Source: Streptomyces klenkii
GTDB lineage: Bacteria; Actinomycetota; Actinomycetes; Streptomycetales; Streptomycetaceae
DNA length: 64,000 bases
Assembly: GCF_003626645.1 (NCBI RefSeq)
Contig: NZ_RBAM01000004.1
Location: 124,001-188,000 of the forward strand
Direction: 5' to 3'
Below are positions 60,117 to 64,000 of this stretch, in pieces (the first letter of the stretch is position 1; each line of letters begins with the position of its first letter). Made by a program: the position numbers and the translations under genes. The notes below the pieces were generated by a model, which saw only the letters and a list, made by a program, of their open reading frames with translations, ran no database searches and had not been told where the DNA came from.

Positions 60117-61868
60117 ATGAGCCAGGACGGCGCTCAGGGCCGCTACGCGGGCCGGTCTGTCGGTGGCGGCCGCTACCAGCTCCGCGATCTGCTGGGCGAG
60201 GGCGGGATGGCCTCCGTCCACCTGGCCTACGACTCCGTCCTGGACCGTCAGGTCGCAATCAAGACACTTCACACGGAGCTCGGCCGCGAGGCGTCCTTCC
60301 GCGAGCGGTTCCGGCGCGAGGCCCAGGCCGTCGCCAAGCTCACACACACCAACATCGTCTCGGTATTCGATACGGGCGAGGACGACCTGGACGGGTCGAC
60401 CATGCCGTACATCGTCATGGAGTACATCGAGGGGCAGCCGCTGCGCTCCGTCCTCGACGCGGACGTGGCGCAGTACGGCGCGATGCCGGCCGAGAAGGCG
60501 CTGAAGATCACCGCCGACGTGCTGGCCGCGCTCGAGGTCAGCCACGAGATGGGCCTGGTCCACCGCGACATCAAGCCCGGCAACGTGATGATGACCAAGC
60601 GCGGCGTGGTCAAGGTGATGGACTTCGGCATCGCGCGCGCCATGCAGTCCGGCGTCACGTCGATGACGCAGACCGGCATGGTCGTCGGCACGCCGCAGTA
60701 CCTCTCCCCCGAGCAGGCGCTCGGGCGCGGCGTGGACGCCCGCTCCGACCTGTATTCGGTCGGCATCATGCTCTTCGAGCTGCTGACCGGGCGGCTGCCG
60801 TTCGACGCGGACTCGCCGCTGGCCATCGCCTACGCGCACGTCCAGGAGGAGCCGGTCGCTCCCTCCACGATTAACCGCTCGATCCCGCCCGCGGTCGACG
60901 CGCTCGTCGCCCGGGCACTGAAGAAGAACCCGAACGAGCGCTTCCCCAGCGCCGAGTCCATGCGCGACGAGTGCGCCCGGGTCGCGGGCACGGCGCAGGC
61001 CGCGCCCTCGCCGATCATCATCGCGGGCGGCCCGCCGGCGCGCAGCGGCGCCGGCGTCAGCTCGGCGGTCTTCCCGCCCGTCGACCAGCAGACCCCTGCG
61101 CCGGGCCCTGGAGGCGTTCAGACGCCCTACCAGCCCCCGGCGGCCCCCGGGCCGTACAGCGGCGGCTACGGGCCCTCCTCGGGCGCTCAGCAGACCGCTC
61201 CGGGCGGTCCCGGGTACCCGACGCCGGTGCAGCCCTTCCAGGCCGGTCCCGGCGGCCCCAGCACGCCCCCGCCGTACTCGGCGGGCCCCTCCACCTCGGT
61301 CGGCTCGTCCTCGGGCGGCGGCAAGAGCAACAAGGGCGTCGTCATCGGCTCGGCGGTCGTCGCGGGCCTCGCGGTCATCGGCGTGATCGCCGCGATCGCG
61401 CTGAGCGGTGGCGGCGGCGGCGACAAGGGCGACGAGGCCGGCGGCAGCGGCGGCACCACCGGCGGGCAGAGCCAGGCCCCGGCTCCCGGCGGCGGCGGCA
61501 CGACCGGCGGCACCACCACGACGAGCGGTGGCACGACGTCCGGCGGCAGCACCGGCGGCACGCAGAGCAAGCACAAAGAGGGCGACAAGTCGAAGACCAT
61601 CGACCCGGCGAAGTGCACCAAGGCCTACGAGTACTACAGCGACAAGTCGAAGAAGTCGGCCCCCGACTTCCGCTACATGTACATCGACTCCGTGAAGTCG
61701 TGCCTCCAGGCCGCCGGCTGGAAGTACCGGATCGACGTGTCGTCGGAGAACACGTGGGGCAAGGGCACGGTGCTCAACCAGGTGCCGGCCGCGGGTGACC
61801 CGTTCGACCCGAAGTCGCCGTCGGACCAGTTCGTGCTGACGGTGTCGACGGGCGACCCGGCTTCGTAG
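60117..61868 (+). CDS. Transmembrane Ser/Thr protein kinase with one PASTA-like domain
   Basis: 583 residues. The kinase domain has GEGGMASVHLAYD, VAIKTLH (Lys), HRDIKPGNV, DFGIARAM and GTPQYLSPEQ. A Pro-rich juxtamembrane region (about 300-405), transmembrane helix VIGSAVVAGLAVIGVIAAIAL (about 410-430), a Gly/Thr/Ser linker and one PASTA-like module (about 500-583: SCLQAAGWKYRIDV, GTGLNQ-like GTVLNQVPAAGD) follow. The outer module should sense cell-wall fragments. Divergent from the other kinase. Confidence 0.95.
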   Translation: MSQDGAQGRYAGRSVGGGRYQLRDLLGEGGMASVHLAYDSVLDRQVAIKTLHTELGREASFRERFRREAQAVAKLTHTNIVSVFDTGEDDLDGSTMPYIVMEYIEGQPLRSVLDADVAQYGAMPAEKALKITADVLAALEVSHEMGLVHRDIKPGNVMMTKRGVVKVMDFGIARAMQSGVTSMTQTGMVVGTPQYLSPEQALGRGVDARSDLYSVGIMLFELLTGRLPFDADSPLAIAYAHVQEEPVAPSTINRSIPPAVDALVARALKKNPNERFPSAESMRDECARVAGTAQAAPSPIIIAGGPPARSGAGVSSAVFPPVDQQTPAPGPGGVQTPYQPPAAPGPYSGGYGPSSGAQQTAPGGPGYPTPVQPFQAGPGGPSTPPPYSAGPSTSVGSSSGGGKSNKGVVIGSAVVAGLAVIGVIAAIALSGGGGGDKGDEAGGSGGTTGGQSQAPAPGGGGTTGGTTTTSGGTTSGGSTGGTQSKHKEGDKSKTIDPAKCTKAYEYYSDKSKKSAPDFRYMYIDSVKSCLQAAGWKYRIDVSSENTWGKGTVLNQVPAAGDPFDPKSPSDQFVLTVSTGDPAS

Positions 61869-61883
61869 CTCCGAGAGCTGTTT

Positions 61884-61934
61884 TTGTGCGTGTGCCCGGT
61901 ACGTCCTGAGAGGACGTACCGGGCACACGCACAA
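61884..61934. terminator. 24-bp perfect hairpin after the PASTA kinase
   Basis: Arms at 61884-61907 and 61911-61934 pair perfectly over 24 bases with only three loop bases. Core arm: GTGTGCCCGGTACGTCCT. No T-tract follows on either strand, though five T precede it on plus. It lies between the kinase (+) and bpa (-). Confidence 0.8.
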
Positions 61935-62022
61935 GCGGGCTGACGCTTGCTCAGGGCTTTCCGGGAGGCGCTTGAAGACCGGGCCGGCCGGCTGGAGGAC
62001 CGGGCGGCCGGACGCCGGACGG

Positions 62023-62586
62023 CTAGAGGTACGGGCCGGAGCGCGCGCCGCCGTGCTGGTGGTCGTCGCCCTCGTCGTCCCCCAGGACGCCGGCAGGCAG
62101 CGCCCTGCGCATCTGCTCCAGCTGGGCGCGGGCCGCCATCTGCTGGGCGAACAGCGTCGTCTGGATGCCGTGGAACAGGCCCTCCAGCCAGCCGACCAAC
62201 TGGGCCTGCGCAATGCGCAGTTCCGCCTCGCTGGGCACGCTGTCGTCCATGAAGGGCAGCGACAGGCGCTCCAGCTCCTCGACCAGCTCGGGGGCCAGGC
62301 CGTCCTCCAGCTCCTTGACGGAGCTGTGGTGGATCTCCTTGAGCCGGACCCTGCTCGCCTCGTCGAGAGGAGCGGCCCGCACTTCCTCCAGCAGTTGCTT
62401 GATCATGCTGCCGATGCGCATGACCTTCGCAGGCTGTTCGACCATTTCCGTCACCGGGACCTCGCGCGACTCGTCGTCGCCCTCCCCGCCGCCGGGGCTG
62501 GCGCTGCCGAGAGCCATGCCGTCCGGGCCTACGACCAGGACTTTGGGGCTCTCCTCCTGCGACCGTTCATTCCTCGGCATATCCAT
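62023..62586 (-). CDS. bpa: Bacterial proteasome activator Bpa
   Basis: 187 residues of the DUF2587/Bpa family. Helix-bundle core about 45-155: VMRIGSMIKQLLEEVRAAPLDEASRVRLKEIHHSSVKELEDGL and a second helix to FAQQMAARAQLEQM. The C-terminus is GPYL, the docking tail that inserts in pockets of the 20S proteasome (mycobacterial form GQYL). It is an ATP-independent activator of unfolded-protein degradation. Two in-frame ATGs (62586, 62580) occur; 62586 is used. Confidence 0.93.
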   Translation of the reverse strand: MDMPRNERSQEESPKVLVVGPDGMALGSASPGGGEGDDESREVPVTEMVEQPAKVMRIGSMIKQLLEEVRAAPLDEASRVRLKEIHHSSVKELEDGLAPELVEELERLSLPFMDDSVPSEAELRIAQAQLVGWLEGLFHGIQTTLFAQQMAARAQLEQMRRALPAGVLGDDEGDDHQHGGARSGPYL

Positions 62587-62764
62587 GCCGCCATTCTCTC
62601 GCACATGTGATTTCCCCCTGTTGATGCCCCCGTACACGCCTGATCCACCGTGCCACGCGCCCTTCCGCGCGCCCCTCTTCTGCTTCGCGCGCCCTGTTTT
62701 TCACTCCATGCGCCGTATCGCTCCTTATTTCGCCGTGCGCGGCGGCTGCTCGGCCCTGCGGCAG

Positions 62765-63475
62765 CTATTTCGCTCTGCGCAGCCGCAGGGCGAAGAACCC
62801 GAGCCCGAGGCCGGTGAGGGCGAGGCCGGTGCCCAGGGGCAGGACGCGCAGCACGCGGTCGCCGTAGGCCGCGGTCCTGGTGTTGCGGGCGGCGGGCGAG
62901 CGCGTGGACACGGGGTCGGGGGTCACCGGTCCGGCGGGCTCCTGCGGCTGTTCGGGGACGCCGCCGGCCTCGTCCACGGCGGCCGGAGGCGCGGTGTCGG
63001 GGGCGTCCTCCCCGGGCGCGTCCTCGGCCGGTCCGGGCGTGTCCTCACCCGCCTCCGTACCGGTGTCTTCGGAGGGGTCCGCGGAGGGCGACGCGGAGGG
63101 CGACCCGGACGGCTCGTCCGACTCGTCGGAGGGGAGTGAGCCGGATATCGCGGGCGGGGCGGTGGGCCGGTGTGTCCGGCCGGGTTCGCGGCCGGGGTGG
63201 AGGCGTCCCTCGCCGGCGGACGTCCCGGCGAGCCTGCCCTCGCCGGGGGCCGGCGGGGCCGAGGCGTGACGGGTGGGGCCGGGCACCGGTTCGGGCGCGG
63301 CGGAGGCCGCGCGCGGGGGCGGGCGCCCGGGGGACGGCTCGGGGAGCGCCGGGAGCACCGGGTGCGGCGCGGCGGCGACGACCAGGGCGGAGGCAGCCAG
63401 GAGCGGCCCGGCTATCAGCCGTGTGCGCAGGCCCGCCCGCGGACGGCCCGGCAGCCTGCCGCCGTCGATGCCCAC
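62765..63475 (-). CDS. Exported Pro/Ser-rich membrane-anchored protein
   Basis: 236 residues. An N-terminal signal (GLRTRLIAGPLLAASALVVAAA, about 15-36) precedes about 160 residues of low-complexity Pro/Ala/Ser/Glu. A C-terminal helix (VLPLGTGLALTGLGLGFFALRLRR, about 208-234) ends in Lys/Arg. The order signal - disordered stretch - anchor - basic tail resembles sortase substrates, but LPxTG is lacking (LPLGTG). Role unknown, possibly cell-envelope. Confidence 0.7.
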   Translation of the reverse strand: MGIDGGRLPGRPRAGLRTRLIAGPLLAASALVVAAAPHPVLPALPEPSPGRPPPRAASAAPEPVPGPTRHASAPPAPGEGRLAGTSAGEGRLHPGREPGRTHRPTAPPAISGSLPSDESDEPSGSPSASPSADPSEDTGTEAGEDTPGPAEDAPGEDAPDTAPPAAVDEAGGVPEQPQEPAGPVTPDPVSTRSPAARNTRTAAYGDRVLRVLPLGTGLALTGLGLGFFALRLRRAK

Positions 63476-63544
63476 GTCGCCGCCCTCCGCTCTCCGCCCG
63501 AGCCGCTCACGCCCACCCTCACACGGGGTGGGCGGGGCGGCACG

Positions 63545-63638
63545 GCGGGTGGTTCAAGCGGGTGGTGCAGCGGGTGGTCCACTGCCCGGGGCTTGCTCAG
63601 GGCTCGTTCAGGGCTCGCTCAGGCAGTGGCTCGCTCAG
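63545..63638. repeat. Imperfect tandem repeats before the oxidoreductase stop
   Basis: Units GCGGGTGGTnCA (about three) and then GGCTCGCTCAGG-like units (about four) up to and across the stop codon at 63635. No gene is visible in 63476-63634. Confidence 0.55.
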
Positions 63639-64000
63639 GCCGTGAGGAGGATCTTCCCCACGTGCGCGCTCTGCTCCATGACGCGGTGCGCCTCGGCGGC
63701 CTCCGCCATCGGCATCGTGCGGTCGACGACCGGCCGCACCCGTCCGCCGGCGACGAGCGGCCACACGTGCTCCCGTACGGCCGCGATGATCGTCGCCTTC
63801 TCGGCGAGCGGGCGGCCGCGCAGGGAGGTGCCCATCACGGCGGCGCGCTTGGTCAGCAGCGTGCCGAGGTCGAGCTCCGCCTTGCGCCCGCCCTGCAAAC
63901 CGATGATGACCAGGCGGCCGTTGACGGCGAGGGCGTCCACGTTCCGGGCGAGGTACTTCGCGCCGACGATGTCGAGGACGACGTCGGCGCCGACGCCGCC
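63635..64000 (-). CDS. NAD(P)H-quinone oxidoreductase, PIG3 type (N-terminus beyond window)
   Basis: The visible 121 residues are the C-terminal part of a zinc-type medium-chain dehydrogenase of the PIG3/quinone-reductase branch: VVLDIVGAKYLARNVDALAVNGRLVIIGLQGG, LGTLLTKRAAVMGTSLRGRPLAEKATIIAAV and the ending AAEAHRVMEQSAHVGKILLTA. Starts beyond 64000, so the cofactor site is not seen. Quinone or enone reduction is assumed from the family. Confidence 0.88.
   Translation of the reverse strand, partial: GGVGADVVLDIVGAKYLARNVDALAVNGRLVIIGLQGGRKAELDLGTLLTKRAAVMGTSLRGRPLAEKATIIAAVREHVWPLVAGGRVRPVVDRTMPMAEAAEAHRVMEQSAHVGKILLTA

Overview
The window is GC-rich actinobacterial DNA, almost certainly from a Streptomyces chromosome. 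The evidence is a pair of rodlin genes (aerial-hypha surface proteins), a gamma-butyrolactone-receptor-type TetR repressor, an XRE/DUF397 regulator pair, the bacterial proteasome activator Bpa, a mycothiol-type enzyme, and codon use with G or C at nearly every third position. I see no rRNA, tRNA or CRISPR array. Both window edges cut genes.

Layout. Positions 1-2322 hold a VirD4/TraD-like coupling ATPase with a small coiled-coil partner. Positions 2529-10318 look accessory: a cupin, an EntA/DhbA-like dehydrogenase with no siderophore partners, a translationally coupled trio (SRPBCC protein, Tat-exported berberine-bridge-type oxidase, MFS exporter), a short SDR and a 3-hydroxybenzoate/salicylate-type hydroxylase. 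The SRPBCC and short-SDR genes diverge from a perfect 12-bp inverted repeat that is probably the operator of this block. Positions 10436-11625 encode two rodlins with unusual His-rich tails. Positions 11799-18113 hold a DsbA-like protein lacking the second active-site Cys, a TetR regulator, the butyrolactone-receptor homologue, two convergent membrane-anchored esterases and an acetyltransferase. Positions 18429-28226 hold a Pro-rich vWA protein, a two-component pair, secreted and lipoprotein genes, several regulators, an ATP-grasp ligase and the XRE/DUF397 pair.

From 28345 onward the content is mostly core: metG, aspS, a SpoIIE-type phosphatase, pirin, a FadE5-size acyl-CoA dehydrogenase, an M18 aminopeptidase, a thioredoxin/NHL protein, a nitrilase, an MFS/GntR pair, a branched-chain 2-oxoacid dehydrogenase operon (E1 alpha, E1 beta, E2) divergent from a response regulator, two divergent Ser/Thr kinases and bpa. 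A TnpB-type IS element (about 30592-32101) interrupts this block. It carries an intact RuvC triad, a recognisable guide-RNA right end and a divergent ribbon-helix-helix gene, and it abuts a truncated receiver-like gene.

Between genes, hairpins are abundant at convergent junctions. One dispersed palindrome (arms GGCGGTGCCG and CGGCACCGCC) occurs at three separate convergent junctions (4.2, 13.6-13.9 and 37.5 kb). A different, nested inverted repeat sits at a fourth (44.5 kb). Start sites were chosen from ribosome-binding sites, overlap with the upstream gene or alignment of paralogues; where the choice is open this is stated.
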